64,000 nt of DNA from Candidatus Woesearchaeota archaeon (GTDB lineage Archaea; Nanobdellota; Nanobdellia; Woesearchaeales; UBA10216), in contig JACPMZ010000009.1 of the NCBI GenBank assembly GCA_016185705.1, positions 17,656-81,655 of the forward strand, written 5' to 3'. Numbering within the stretch: the stretch's first letter is position 1; each line of letters starts with the position of its first letter. The translations under genes and the position numbers were made by a program. The notes beneath the pieces were generated by a model that was given only the letters and a program-made list of their open reading frames with translations, was not told the DNA's origin and did not search any database. Below are positions 51,263 to 58,868 of this stretch, one piece after another.

Positions 51263-52483
51263 TTACTTTAGGTTTAATTCATTAATTTTCGTCGCTATGA
51301 CGCTTAGCACTTCAGGATCTTTTAGCAGGGTATTCATGATGTTGTCCGATTGCTGGCGCATTGCTTTTTCCTTTTGTAGCTTTTCTTGGAGTTCCATTGC
51401 TGTTTGTATGTCAAGGACTCCTGCGCATTTGCTGCAGTATTTGGCGTCTGGGCTGTTAAGGGTGTCGCAGCGTTGGCAGGATTTGGGCTTGAATTGGGCT
51501 TCCCTGCCCTTTTCTGGCGACTGCAAGCCATTAAGTGCAAGGATTGATTTATCCAGACTTTTCCCGCTCATGTGCACGTAGGTTGCTGGCATTTTGCTGC
51601 CTTGTATCCAGCCAAAATATTGGTTCATTTGGAATTCTGTAAGATGGTTGGCAAGAAAAGTGGCTCGGGAATGCCTGAAAATGTGTGGGTTGAAGCGTTT
51701 GGCTACGCCAGCTTTTTTGAAAAGCCTGCCAAGCAGCACTCGGATAGCGCTATATCTGAGAATTTCGTAACGTGAGCACTTGCCAACGTTTACCCAGAGT
51801 GGTGCATTGTTATTGTTTCTGTCCGGATGGTTTTGCAGCCAGACCGAAAGGTAAGATGTTGATGTTACGATGCGTATTGTTCTTGGGCCAGTCTTGCCAG
51901 TAACATGCATCACCGCTCCGTAAGTGTCAAATTTGAGGTTTTTGATTTGCATGGTTGCAATTTCCCCTATGCGAGCACCGCTTTCGTAGAGTGTAGCGAT
52001 AAATGCTTTGTCTCTGACTTGGTCTGCCGCATTGATGAGCTTTTGCACGTCTGCTTCAGTGAGCATCTCACCATTGGATGGCAGGGTGATTTCTGTTCGT
52101 TTAATAGTGGTGGGAATCCACTTGACCTCTGCCGGATGGCCGTCAGGCGTGTCTTTGAGCCACCTGTAAAACCGTTTGAACATTATCTTGTATGTTGCTT
52201 TTGTCCATGCGCTGTAATGCTCGTTCTCTTGGATAACACGCACTGCTCTCCCAATATCCTCTTTGGTAGCTTTGTCAAAATCAACGCCAAGAATCTCAGC
52301 CCATCTGCTCAGAATGCTCAAATAGCGCACTGTTCGGGGCAAGCCTATGCCCTCCAGGCTGCAGAAGTCCCGGAATTTCAGTATTGCCTGCTTGTTTTGC
52401 AGGCTTATCTTTGCTCTCTCAACACAGGCCACTGCCTGCTCTAGCTTTTGCGGGTAGTTATGGATATCCAGGCCGTTTTTCAT
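51263..52483 (-). CDS. Tyrosine recombinase/integrase with C-terminal zinc ribbon
   Basis: This 406-residue protein has an N-terminal SAM-like binding domain (RYLSILSRWAEILGVDFDKA, WTKATYKIMFKRFYRWL) and a catalytic domain with Arg in LYESGARIGEIATMQIKNL, HxxR in NPHIFRHSRATFLANHL, and Tyr in MPATYVHMSGKSLDKSIL. A zinc ribbon CQRCDTLNSPDAKYCSKC and a coiled-coil tail follow. The ATG at 52481-52483 has a GGAGG Shine-Dalgarno eight bases upstream. It lies 82 bases from the 3' end of tRNA-Ser, its likely attachment site. Confidence 0.93.
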   Translation of the reverse strand: MKNGLDIHNYPQKLEQAVACVERAKISLQNKQAILKFRDFCSLEGIGLPRTVRYLSILSRWAEILGVDFDKATKEDIGRAVRVIQENEHYSAWTKATYKIMFKRFYRWLKDTPDGHPAEVKWIPTTIKRTEITLPSNGEMLTEADVQKLINAADQVRDKAFIATLYESGARIGEIATMQIKNLKFDTYGAVMHVTGKTGPRTIRIVTSTSYLSVWLQNHPDRNNNNAPLWVNVGKCSRYEILRYSAIRVLLGRLFKKAGVAKRFNPHIFRHSRATFLANHLTEFQMNQYFGWIQGSKMPATYVHMSGKSLDKSILALNGLQSPEKGREAQFKPKSCQRCDTLNSPDAKYCSKCAGVLDIQTAMELQEKLQKEKAMRQQSDNIMNTLLKDPEVLSVIATKINELNLK

Positions 52484-52563
52484 GTTCAAATCCTCCAAAG
52501 AAGCAGTTCTTAATAAGCCGAATGGCCCAAACCGGGCCATATAGGCGTTTACTCTATGAGCGT

Positions 52564-52579
52564 ACGCCGGGACTGGGAC
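52564..52579 (+). repeat. att core at the tRNA-Ser 3' end
   Basis: ACGCCGGGACTGGGAC read on the plus strand is the tRNA's last T-loop bases, T-stem, acceptor strand, discriminator and one trailing base. The same string, whole or nearly so, recurs at 35329, 36175, 36844, 36912 and 38366. The match stops at the boundary of the T-loop intron. Confidence 0.85.
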
Positions 52580-52693
52580 TTTCAAATTTACTGGCGAAAC
52601 CAGTGAATCTTTTTGAACCCAGAAGGCCGTGAGGCCATCGGTTTACCAGCAGTGGTTCAAGACCGACGCACTACCAGATTATGCGATCCCGGC
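52565..52693 (-). tRNA. tRNA-Ser (UGA) with two introns, one in the T-loop
   Basis: Acceptor GCCGGGA pairs with TCCCGGC, discriminator G. The D-arm GCA/TGC includes TGGTAG. The anticodon stem TCGGT/ACCGA encloses CTTGAA, a 12-base intron (CCACTGCTGGTA) and A, giving anticodon TGA. A long variable arm GGCC-TCAC-GGCC fits class II serine. T-stem CTGGG/CCCAG encloses TTCAA, a 33-base insert folding as ACTGG-TTTCG-CCAGT, then GT. Removing 45 bases leaves a normal 84-base tRNA. A CTTTAAAAAG box lies about 28 bases upstream. Exact splice points are uncertain by one to three bases. Confidence 0.85.
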
Positions 52694-52828
52694 ATGCTGC
52701 TTTAGAACTAAGGATTCTTTTTAAAGCTTTACCCTCCGTGGTAATGCCACGTTATTAATTTTCGAAGCCAGGCGGAAATGAAGCGCGATGGCAGCTGAAG
52801 CATGCGGTTTTGCTCACCCGTCACCTTG

Positions 52829-52875
52829 CCCGCTGCCTCCCCTGAATTTTAGGGGGAGGGAAAAAAAGCAGCGGG
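52829..52875. terminator. Hairpin downstream of SRP54
   Basis: CCCGCTGC and a CTCCCC arm pair with GGGGGAGGG and GCAGCGGG around a TGAATTTTA loop, with an extra A7 run on one side. It begins 21 bases beyond the SRP54 stop on the minus strand. The flanking 52694-52828 contains the tRNA-Ser promoter and no gene. Confidence 0.62.
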
Positions 52876-52895
52876 AACGGAGTTCAGGACATCGG

Positions 52896-54254
52896 TTATT
52901 TTCCCGGCAGTTTCATTCCCCTCATGCCGCCAAGTTTTTTCATCATTTTTTCCATGTTTTTTGGCGTAGCTCCTTTGAACATTTTAACCATTTTTTTGCT
53001 CTGCTTGTGCTGCTTGATAAGCTCGCGTATGTCTGGCTGGGATATTCCGCTGCCTTTGCTTATGCGCTCAATCCGTTCCGAATCAAGCATTTCCGGGTTC
53101 TCGAGCTCTTTTTTGGTCATGCTCTGCATTGCAATTTTCCATTTTTCCAGCTTTCCTTCCTGCACTTCAAGCATGTCTTTTGGCAGCTTAAGCTGTCCGA
53201 AGCCGGGTATCATGTCCAGCACCTTGCTTATGGGCCCCATTTTTTTCATTGCCTGCATTTGCTCATATAAATCCAGCAGGTTAAATTCTCCTTTAAGGAA
53301 TTTCTTGCCGATGTCCTCTGCCTCTTCCTCAGACATGGCCTCCTCTGCCTTCTCCATCAGTGTCTGTAAGTCGCCCATTCCAAGGAGTCTGCCGGCGAAT
53401 CTTTCAGGGTTGAATGTTTCAAGGTTTTCTATCTTTTCCCCTACTCCGATAAACTTGACTTTTGCGCCTGTTGCTGCGCATGCTGTAAGCGCACCTCCGC
53501 CTTTTGCAGTTCCTTCCAGCTTTGTTACTATTACGCCTGTTATGCTCTTTGCCTTGTGGAATGCTTCTGATTGCTGCTGCGCTGCCTGGCCTATGTCTCC
53601 GCTTATGACGAGCAGGCTTTCGTCAGGATTGATTTCCTTTCCGAGCAGCTCAAGCTCTTTTATCAGCTCGTCGCTTAAAGCGTGCCGTCCTGCTGTATCA
53701 ATGATTGCGATGTCAAATTTGCTTAATTTATCCCTTATGCTGTTGTATATTTTGAACGGATTTTTTTCTTCGCTGCCAAAAACAGGCACATTTATCTGCT
53801 CCCCGAGCTGCTGAAGCTGCTCGTAGGCTGCCGGCCTGTATACGTCAAGCTGCACCATGGCTGCCTTAAGGCCGCGTTTCTGGTAATATCTTGCCAGTTT
53901 CGCGGCAGTTGTTGTTTTTCCTGATCCAAAAAGGCCGAGAAGCATAATTATAGTCGGCTTTTTTGACGTGTCAATTTCTTCGCTTTTCTCTCCGAGAAAC
54001 TTCACCAGCTCGTCATAAACTATCTTTATGAGGTGCTCTTTCTTGGTTAGTCCGGCAGGAGTCTCCTCTTTTGATGCGCGCTCCTTTATTTCATTGCTGA
54101 GCTTGAATACGAGCTTAACATTTACGTCTGCCTGCAGCAGCGCTCTTTGAATGTCTTTGACAAGCTCATTAATCAGCCTGTCGTCTACGAAAACGCTTTT
54201 CGCTATCTTCTGCAGCGTTCCCCTGAGCGCATCCCCCAATTTGTCCAGCACCAT
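52896..54254 (-). CDS. srp54: Signal recognition particle protein SRP54
   Basis: This 452-residue GTPase binds signal sequences and 7S RNA. The N domain is residues 1-95. The G domain has IIMLLGLFGSGKTTTAAKLA, VQLDVYRPAAYEQLQQLG, IAIIDTAGRHALSDELIKEL, VIVTKLEGTAKGGGALTA and FIGVGEKIENLETFNPERFA. The Met-rich M domain (MQAMKKMGPISKVLDMIPGF, KNMEKMMKKLGGMRGMKLPG) follows. Its receptor FtsY is at 27.6 kb. A TTTATAAA box lies about 20-30 bases upstream. The 54255-54433 gap shows no gene. Confidence 0.97.
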   Translation of the reverse strand: MVLDKLGDALRGTLQKIAKSVFVDDRLINELVKDIQRALLQADVNVKLVFKLSNEIKERASKEETPAGLTKKEHLIKIVYDELVKFLGEKSEEIDTSKKPTIIMLLGLFGSGKTTTAAKLARYYQKRGLKAAMVQLDVYRPAAYEQLQQLGEQINVPVFGSEEKNPFKIYNSIRDKLSKFDIAIIDTAGRHALSDELIKELELLGKEINPDESLLVISGDIGQAAQQQSEAFHKAKSITGVIVTKLEGTAKGGGALTACAATGAKVKFIGVGEKIENLETFNPERFAGRLLGMGDLQTLMEKAEEAMSEEEAEDIGKKFLKGEFNLLDLYEQMQAMKKMGPISKVLDMIPGFGQLKLPKDMLEVQEGKLEKWKIAMQSMTKKELENPEMLDSERIERISKGSGISQPDIRELIKQHKQSKKMVKMFKGATPKNMEKMMKKLGGMRGMKLPGK

Positions 54255-54433
54255 GTTGTTTAGGGCTGAGATTTTGGTTTATAAAGTCTTTGCTGGGAAG
54301 GCGTCAACGCCTGCTTTATTTCGCCAGGTGGTGAAGCTGAAGTCAGGAACAGATTTCAGCACTCTTTCAACAGTCGGAATGTCGGAGGGCTTGCTGCCTC
54401 GTTTGGAGTTGGAATGCCAGCTTATGCTAACTG

Positions 54434-54745
54434 TTATTTCCCCATCTCATTCTCAACTTTCTTAAGTGCAGAGTCAACAGCAAAGAACAGGTTTCTGTCA
54501 GTTACCTCGGAGGAATATTTTTTGCCGCCGTCAACCACCAATGCATGCAGCTCGTACATCTCCGAGTGTTCCTGCTCGTGCACTTTTTTCATGGTTAATT
54601 TGAGCAGTTCCATATTCTTGCATTTGTTGCCAAATTTCCTTGCATACGCGCCTATGACTTTCTTTAAAACTACCATCTGCGCTGCTTCCAGGTCCTTGAA
54701 GCCTGATATTTGTATGTTTCCGCCAAGAGTTAGTGTGTCATCCAT
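54434..54745 (-). CDS. HPF/S30AE-like protein
   Basis: This protein of about 103 residues has the alternating strand and helix layout of ribosome hibernation factors: NIQISGFKDLEAAQMVVLKK, VIGAYARKFGN, LLKLTMKKVHEQEHSEMYEL, HALVVDGGKKYSSEVTDRNL and FFAVDSALKKVENEM. The match is by pattern only. A TATA-like AAATATTAAAAC about 27 bases upstream supports the leaderless ATG at 54743-54745; an in-frame GTG at 54763 would lie too close to the box. Confidence 0.6.
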   Translation of the reverse strand: MDDTLTLGGNIQISGFKDLEAAQMVVLKKVIGAYARKFGNKCKNMELLKLTMKKVHEQEHSEMYELHALVVDGGKKYSSEVTDRNLFFAVDSALKKVENEMGK

Positions 54746-54792
54746 GGCTGTAGGCTTTTTCACTGGTTTTAATATTTATTTGTTCTGTCGTA

Positions 54793-54935
54793 TCGTTCAG
54801 TCTGCAGCCGTCAGCTTTTTGGCTTTTGATGGCGGCGGCATTTAGGATGCACCAGGTTAGCGTAGTAGCAGTCGTTGCTACTGCTGCAAAATATCCGCCG
54901 CTTAAACCTTTTTAGCATCACCCGAAAACTTAACA
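54793..54935. repeat. Dispersed repeat R1, copy 1
   Basis: Starting GTTCAGTCTGCAGCCGTCAG and ending with ATATCCGCCGCTTAAACC and a CACCCGAAAACTTAAC tail, this stretch resembles 57578-57720 through most of its length. It holds an internal GTAGTAGCAG...CTACTGCTGC hairpin. The left end is also found near 29320 and 30074. No coding potential is seen. Confidence 0.6.
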
Positions 54936-54941
54936 ATACTC

Positions 54942-55541
54942 TCACACCGCAATAGATAACAGTATCCCTCCCAGCAGGAAGAACGCGAGGAGATTGAAGG
55001 ATATGCTGATGACAAAATAGTATAGCGCTTTGATTTTTGTTTCCAAGTCTCCCGGCAGCATGTAGACTGGCTGGCAGATGAGGTTGAACAGCAGCACCAT
55101 CAGTACGCCAAGCAGGACTATGTTCATCCCTGCCAGGAAGAATGCCGTTGCTCCTATTACCCCGCGGGCGAAGGCGTACACCATGGTAAACATATCCACC
55201 GCTGAACTGATTATTTCTGAAGCTATCGTTGTCAATACTCCAAAAATTGCTCCCACAAGCGGCCCGTAAGCGATGGACGTAACCACTGTTCCCAGCGTAA
55301 CCAATTCAATGGCTGACGGCACTCTCACCACTCGCTTGTAAATGGTTGAGTATGATGCAGCCACCGCGAGCACGCTTACAATCGCCACAGCTTTGATATT
55401 GCTGCCAAGAAACAGGTAGAGCCACAAAACAGCGCTGAACGGAAGCACATACCTCCACTTGAAGAAGTAGTTTTCTTTGCGCAGCCCTTCGTTCACTATA
55501 GTGAAATAATTCTGTAACCTGTCAAAATAGCGCGCATACAT
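54942..55541 (-). CDS. Six-helix membrane protein, uncharacterised
   Basis: This 199-residue protein has an amphipathic N-terminus and about six hydrophobic helices. These include VLPFSAVLWLYLFLGSNIKA, ELVTLGTVVTSIAYGPLVGA then IFGVLTTIASEIISSAVDMF, and ALYYFVISISFNLLAFFLLG. The central PLVGAIFGVLT with acidic helix ends recalls transporter substrate-binding (ECF S-component-like) proteins, but this is weak. No energy-coupling genes are nearby. It stands alone on the minus strand. Confidence 0.6.
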   Translation of the reverse strand: MYARYFDRLQNYFTIVNEGLRKENYFFKWRYVLPFSAVLWLYLFLGSNIKAVAIVSVLAVAASYSTIYKRVVRVPSAIELVTLGTVVTSIAYGPLVGAIFGVLTTIASEIISSAVDMFTMVYAFARGVIGATAFFLAGMNIVLLGVLMVLLFNLICQPVYMLPGDLETKIKALYYFVISISFNLLAFFLLGGILLSIAV

Positions 55542-55754
55542 GCTGCCCTCGCATAGATTTATTTTCTGTCTTTTTAAATTTTGCTCAATAATTTATATAT
55601 GCCTGCCTTCCCGCTCTCTCCGCAGGTAACTTGCCCCGCTTGCCCACGCTTTCCATTTTCCATAGCTGCCCGCTGCTTTTTTGCATCGCCTGAAATAATG
55701 AGGCGGATAACTGAGCGGCAATAAGGTGCGGTGCTGCAGAAATTTAGAAAAAAG

Positions 55755-55874
55755 TGGGCCCGACCAGATTTGAACTGGCGACATCCAGCTGTCTTAAAGC
55801 GTAGCCATATAAGACTGGCGCTTTGGTCTAGTGCGATGCAATCACACTATCTAACCAAACTGAGCTACGGGCCC
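55755..55874 (-). tRNA. tRNA-Ile (UAU) with two introns
   Basis: Acceptor GGGCCCG pairs with CGGGCCC, discriminator A. After removing a 28-base insert in the D-arm (around a TAGTGTG/CGCACTA stem), the arm reads GCTC-loop-GAGC. The anticodon stem CCAGT/GCTGG encloses CTTATA, a 17-base intron (TGGCTACGCTTTAAGAC) and A, giving loop CTTATAA and anticodon TAT. T-arm GCCAG-TTCAAAT-CTGGT is canonical. Mature length is 75. A UAU anticodon for AUA codons is unusual in archaea, most of which use a modified CAU tRNA. Confidence 0.78.
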
Positions 55875-56256
55875 TTAAAATCTTTGTGCGCTCAGCATAA
55901 TTAAGCTCGTCTATCCTTTGACAATATCCAAATCTTGTCCAAAAGGATAGTTTTGAGTGTTTATCTGGATGACTACTCCCTATGAGTTTGAACCACCTTA
56001 ATAAATTTTTCTTTCCGTGAAGTTTTACAGAGTCTTTATAATGGACAATTTTTGTATTAAATCCAACAGCATCTAATATGCCTTTCACTTGTTTTAGTAA
56101 GACGTCATTGTGCATAGATAATTCAATTATTGGATATCGCCTATATTTTTTCCAATCGTTTTTTGTAAAATAAAGACTGCCATCAGTGTCGAATATGCCT
56201 CTCAAAACGTATTTTAGTAAATACCAATTTCTGACCACGTTTTCGTGTATTTGCAT
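55828..56256 (-). CDS. LAGLIDADG homing endonuclease domain, probably partial
   Basis: The 142-residue frame shows LLKYVLRGIFDTDGSLYFTK, a LAGLIDADG motif with the catalytic Asp, then LKQVKGILDAVGFNTKIVHY and FWTRFGYCQRIDELNY, typical of one such domain. Upstream codons in the same frame (TKKLALFLNSKLGFPFGKKT) also look family-like, but they have no ATG and soon meet a stop. The last 16 codons read into the tRNA-Ile gene, so the 3' end is probably not native. It may be a remnant of an intron or intein endonuclease. Activity is uncertain. Confidence 0.72.
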   Translation of the reverse strand: MQIHENVVRNWYLLKYVLRGIFDTDGSLYFTKNDWKKYRRYPIIELSMHNDVLLKQVKGILDAVGFNTKIVHYKDSVKLHGKKNLLRWFKLIGSSHPDKHSKLSFWTRFGYCQRIDELNYAERTKILRARSSVWLDSVIASH

Positions 56257-56324
56257 GTTTGTCTTTTTACCAAAAGGAAAACCAAGCTTGCTGTTTAAAA
56301 ATAGTGCTAATTTTTTTGTTGCCG

Positions 56325-56858
56325 TTACCTGTGTTTCAGCGGGTTCTCAAAAATTTCCATGAGTGGTTGCCCACCGGAAGGTATGGCTGATAGGTACAGG
56401 TCAAACGTTTCTCTGCTCAGCACTTCCATCATCTGGCTTGGTCCGTACATCTTTCGCGGCCACAAAATAGCCATGTCCTGCCCTGATCTTGCCATGTGCC
56501 ATACTCTGAGTAAGCTTCCCGTGCTGAATCTGCGTCCATAAACCAGGCTCATTTGATTGTTGAGATTCCTTTTTAGAAACTGCTCGAACTCTTTCATCAG
56601 GCGTGTTCCTTCGGATGATGCCCTGAAATATGCGGATAGCGTAAATTTGGTTGTTGCCCATTCGTCAGCAATTGTCACCTGCATCGTATTGCCGTTGCTG
56701 CCTCCGAGGTAAGTATATTCCTGCGGTGAACCGTTTATCTTTATCAAGTCTGTTCTTCTGGGTTTGCCATCTTGGCTGTATGCTACACGCAGCGTTAAGC
56801 ATTTTCTAAACTTTTCCAATTTGCATTCGTCTATGCGTCTTTCAAGACTAACTACCAT
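56325..56858 (-). CDS. Unknown conserved-looking protein
   Basis: This 177-residue protein is not recognised. The N-terminal half is beta-rich (KFRKCLTLRVAYSQDGKPRR, EYTYLGGSNGNTMQVTIADE). The second half has a helix EGTRLMKEFEQFLKRNLNN and a run ending PSGGQPLMEIFENPLKHR. No signal peptide or membrane helix is seen. The 3' end overlaps the open frame of the homing endonuclease remnant. Confidence 0.55.
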   Translation of the reverse strand: MVVSLERRIDECKLEKFRKCLTLRVAYSQDGKPRRTDLIKINGSPQEYTYLGGSNGNTMQVTIADEWATTKFTLSAYFRASSEGTRLMKEFEQFLKRNLNNQMSLVYGRRFSTGSLLRVWHMARSGQDMAILWPRKMYGPSQMMEVLSRETFDLYLSAIPSGGQPLMEIFENPLKHR

Positions 56859-56901
56859 GCAATCAGGGGTTTAGAACCGGCTTATATTGATTTCCGAATT
56901 A

Positions 56902-57333
56902 TTACACGCAATTCAGCAATTTATCCTTTTGCAGCAACGCGCATAAGCCAACTCTGATTTCGCCTTCAGGCTTAACGAACGCATAATCGCCTCCCTGCAG
57001 CGCATGCGCTATAATGCCTCTGCTGCTTGTTTTAATAACCGCCTCAATGGCTGATTCATTCTCCTGCCATACTTTCAAAGCTTCATCCAAAGTCTTCTGA
57101 TGGTCCACTTCGGTCCGTATTCCAAACGTTGACGTTAGGTACAATTGTTTTCCATCCGGAGCTTTTATCCAAATGTCAAATCTTATGTTATCGTATCCAG
57201 TCCGCTCAATCTTGTGGCTTACGACTTTGCAGGGCACTCTGTAAAATAGTTGCTTCTTCAAAGCGCCTTGGTATTCAGAAGCAGACTCTCTGAGTTTCGC
57301 ATGCCTGGCCTGCAGTCTTTTCGCATCTATCAT
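56902..57333 (-). CDS. Unknown small protein
   Basis: This 143-residue protein has a basic helical start (KRLQARHAKLRESASEYQGA) and then beta-rich text (FYRVPCKVVSHKIERTGYDN, LYLTSTFGIRTEVDHQKTL). A helix and EGEIRVGLCALLQKDKLLNC at the end follow. No family is recognised. It lies between the previous unknown gene and tRNA-Gly on the same strand, with about 40 bases between the two proteins. Confidence 0.55.
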   Translation of the reverse strand: MIDAKRLQARHAKLRESASEYQGALKKQLFYRVPCKVVSHKIERTGYDNIRFDIWIKAPDGKQLYLTSTFGIRTEVDHQKTLDEALKVWQENESAIEAVIKTSSRGIIAHALQGGDYAFVKPEGEIRVGLCALLQKDKLLNCV

Positions 57334-57372
57334 TGCTGGTTAGAACTAAGGTATGTGTTAAAAAATTTCGTA

Positions 57373-57455
57373 TGCGGCAGCCGGGATTTGAACCCGGGTA
57401 AGAGCCTGTTTGCATGAATGGCAAGGCCCTATCATAGCCACTAGATCACTGCCGC
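57373..57455 (-). tRNA. tRNA-Gly (GCC) with an 11-base anticodon-loop intron
   Basis: Acceptor GCGGCAG/CTGCCGC with discriminator A. Anticodon stem GGGCC/GGCTC (one G-T pair) encloses TTGCCA, an 11-base intron (TTCATGCAAAC) and A, giving anticodon GCC. T-arm CCGGG-TTCAAAT-CCCGG. Mature length is 72. The intron is at the standard 37/38 site. Confidence 0.9.
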
Positions 57456-57459
57456 ATAA

Positions 57460-57532
57460 TGGGCCCACCCAGATTCGAACTGGGGACATTCACCTTGTAA
57501 GGGTGACGTCATAACCACTAGACCATGAGCCC
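57460..57532 (-). tRNA. tRNA-Val (UAC)
   Basis: Acceptor GGGCTCA/TGGGCCC with one G-T pair, discriminator A. Anticodon stem TCACC/GGTGA, loop CTTACAA, anticodon TAC. T-arm CCCAG-TTCGAAT-CTGGG. Length is 73 with no intron. It lies four bases from tRNA-Gly and they are probably co-transcribed. Confidence 0.95.
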
Positions 57533-57577
57533 TTCATCAGTTGCTGGTTGGATTTGTTTTATAAAGATTTCTTATGT

Positions 57578-57720
57578 TTCTGTTCAATCTGCGGGTGCTG
57601 CTGTTTTGGCTTTGCTTCTCAGTAGCGGTGGCGGTAGCTTAGTTGCAGCAGTAGCAGTCGTTGTTGTTGCTGCTAAATATCCGCTGCTTAAATGTTTTTA
57701 GCAACACCCGATGACTTAAC
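57578..57720. repeat. Dispersed repeat R1, copy 2
   Basis: Similar over most of its length to 54793-54935: GTTCAATCTGCGG at the left, a GCAGCAGTAGCAGTCGTTG core, AAATATCCGCTGCTTAAATG and CACCCGATGACTTAAC at the right. The rest of the gene-free stretch to 57926 holds only a Ser/Cys-codon-rich but unsupported frame and the ScpA TATA box (TCTTTATATAC near 57895-57905). Confidence 0.6.
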
Positions 57721-57926
57721 ATCACGTTTTTTTTTTAGGATAATATCTGCTTTTGCGTGTTCCGCTGCCCGCTTCTTATTCCTTCCAGCTTCGCAACAAA
57801 ACCATTTCCTTCTGCGGCCAAGCAAAGCACTTGTGAGAGCAGGCAAGCAGCGAGAGAGAGGGGAAAAAACACTTAACTCGGGATTTTTTCAGTTATCTTT
57901 ATATACTATGCCGCCATAATGCAGTT

Positions 57927-58688
57927 ATGCCCGAAGCCAGAGCAAACCACGACCGCATTCTTGACATCGTCGTTGAGAAAGATGAAGTTACCTGGCAGAG
58001 CATGATTTATGAGCTTGTCAGGCATGAGGGCATGAATCCGTGGGATATTGACGTCAGGCTGCTTGCGAAGCGCTATTTGCAGATGCTTAGTAAGCTGAAG
58101 GAGCTGGACTTCAGGATTAGCGGCAAGATTGTGCTGGCTGCTGCAATTCTTCTCAAGATAAAGTCTCAGAAATTGCTGAGCGATGACATCAGCGAGTTGG
58201 ACCGGCTGATGAATCCGGAAGAGGAAATGTCTGAGGATGACTTTTACGAAGACTTGGACCGTGCTCCTGCTGGCGGGGAGGAAACGCCTGCGCTGATTCC
58301 AAGAACCCCGCAGCCGAGAAAGCGCAAGGTTTCGATTTATGACTTGATGATTGCGCTGCAGAAAGCTTTGGAAGTCAGGGACCGCAGATTCCTGAGAAGC
58401 ATTCCGTCAGTTAGGGTTGAAGTGCCTGAAAGAAAGGTTGACATCAGCAAATTGATTAGCGATGTCCGCAATAAAATTCTTATGCTGCTTTCAGCCGCTG
58501 GAGGCGCTTTGACATTTTCAATTTTAACGAAGGATGATGAAAGGTTGGCTAAGATTCATAAATTCACGGCACTTCTTCATTTGGCAAACGTAGACCACCG
58601 CGAAATAGACCTGCTTCAGGATGAGCATTTCGGCGAGATAAGAATCGTCAGGGCTGACCCTTCTGCGGCTAAGAAGGTTGAGGGTTAA
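57927..58688 (+). CDS. scpA: Segregation and condensation protein ScpA
   Basis: This 253-residue kleisin bridges SMC heads in chromosome condensation. It shows RILDIVVEKDEVTWQSMIYE, MNPWDIDVRLLAKRYLQMLS, VLAAAILLKIKSQKLLSDD, an acidic linker (residues 95-125), and a C-terminal winged-helix (LMLLSAAGGALTFSILTK, FTALLHLANVDHREIDLLQD). A TATA box about 28 bases upstream suggests a leaderless start. No SMC or ScpB gene is in the window. Confidence 0.92.
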   Translation: MPEARANHDRILDIVVEKDEVTWQSMIYELVRHEGMNPWDIDVRLLAKRYLQMLSKLKELDFRISGKIVLAAAILLKIKSQKLLSDDISELDRLMNPEEEMSEDDFYEDLDRAPAGGEETPALIPRTPQPRKRKVSIYDLMIALQKALEVRDRRFLRSIPSVRVEVPERKVDISKLISDVRNKILMLLSAAGGALTFSILTKDDERLAKIHKFTALLHLANVDHREIDLLQDEHFGEIRIVRADPSAAKKVEG

Positions 58689-58744
58689 GGCGCCGGTGCT
58701 TCGCAATAATTGACCTGCTCAGGTTTTTCCCCTTGCTATTTATT

Positions 58745-58798
58745 CGCGCTCCTTTTTCCCTCCCTCTGAATTTTAAGGAAGGGATGAAAAAGAGCGCG
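58745..58798. terminator. Hairpin downstream of ScpA
   Basis: CGCGCTC, TTTTT and CCCTCCC pair with AAGGAAGGG, AAAAA and GAGCGCG around a CTGAATTTTA loop. It starts 57 bases after the ScpA stop. Same family as the other pyrimidine/purine hairpins. Confidence 0.62.
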
Positions 58799-58868
58799 AT
58801 TGTAGCTGGGCTGGTTCAGGGTTAAATCAGCAATCTTTAAAAGCAGAATTAAATTCTATTCGTGAAAT

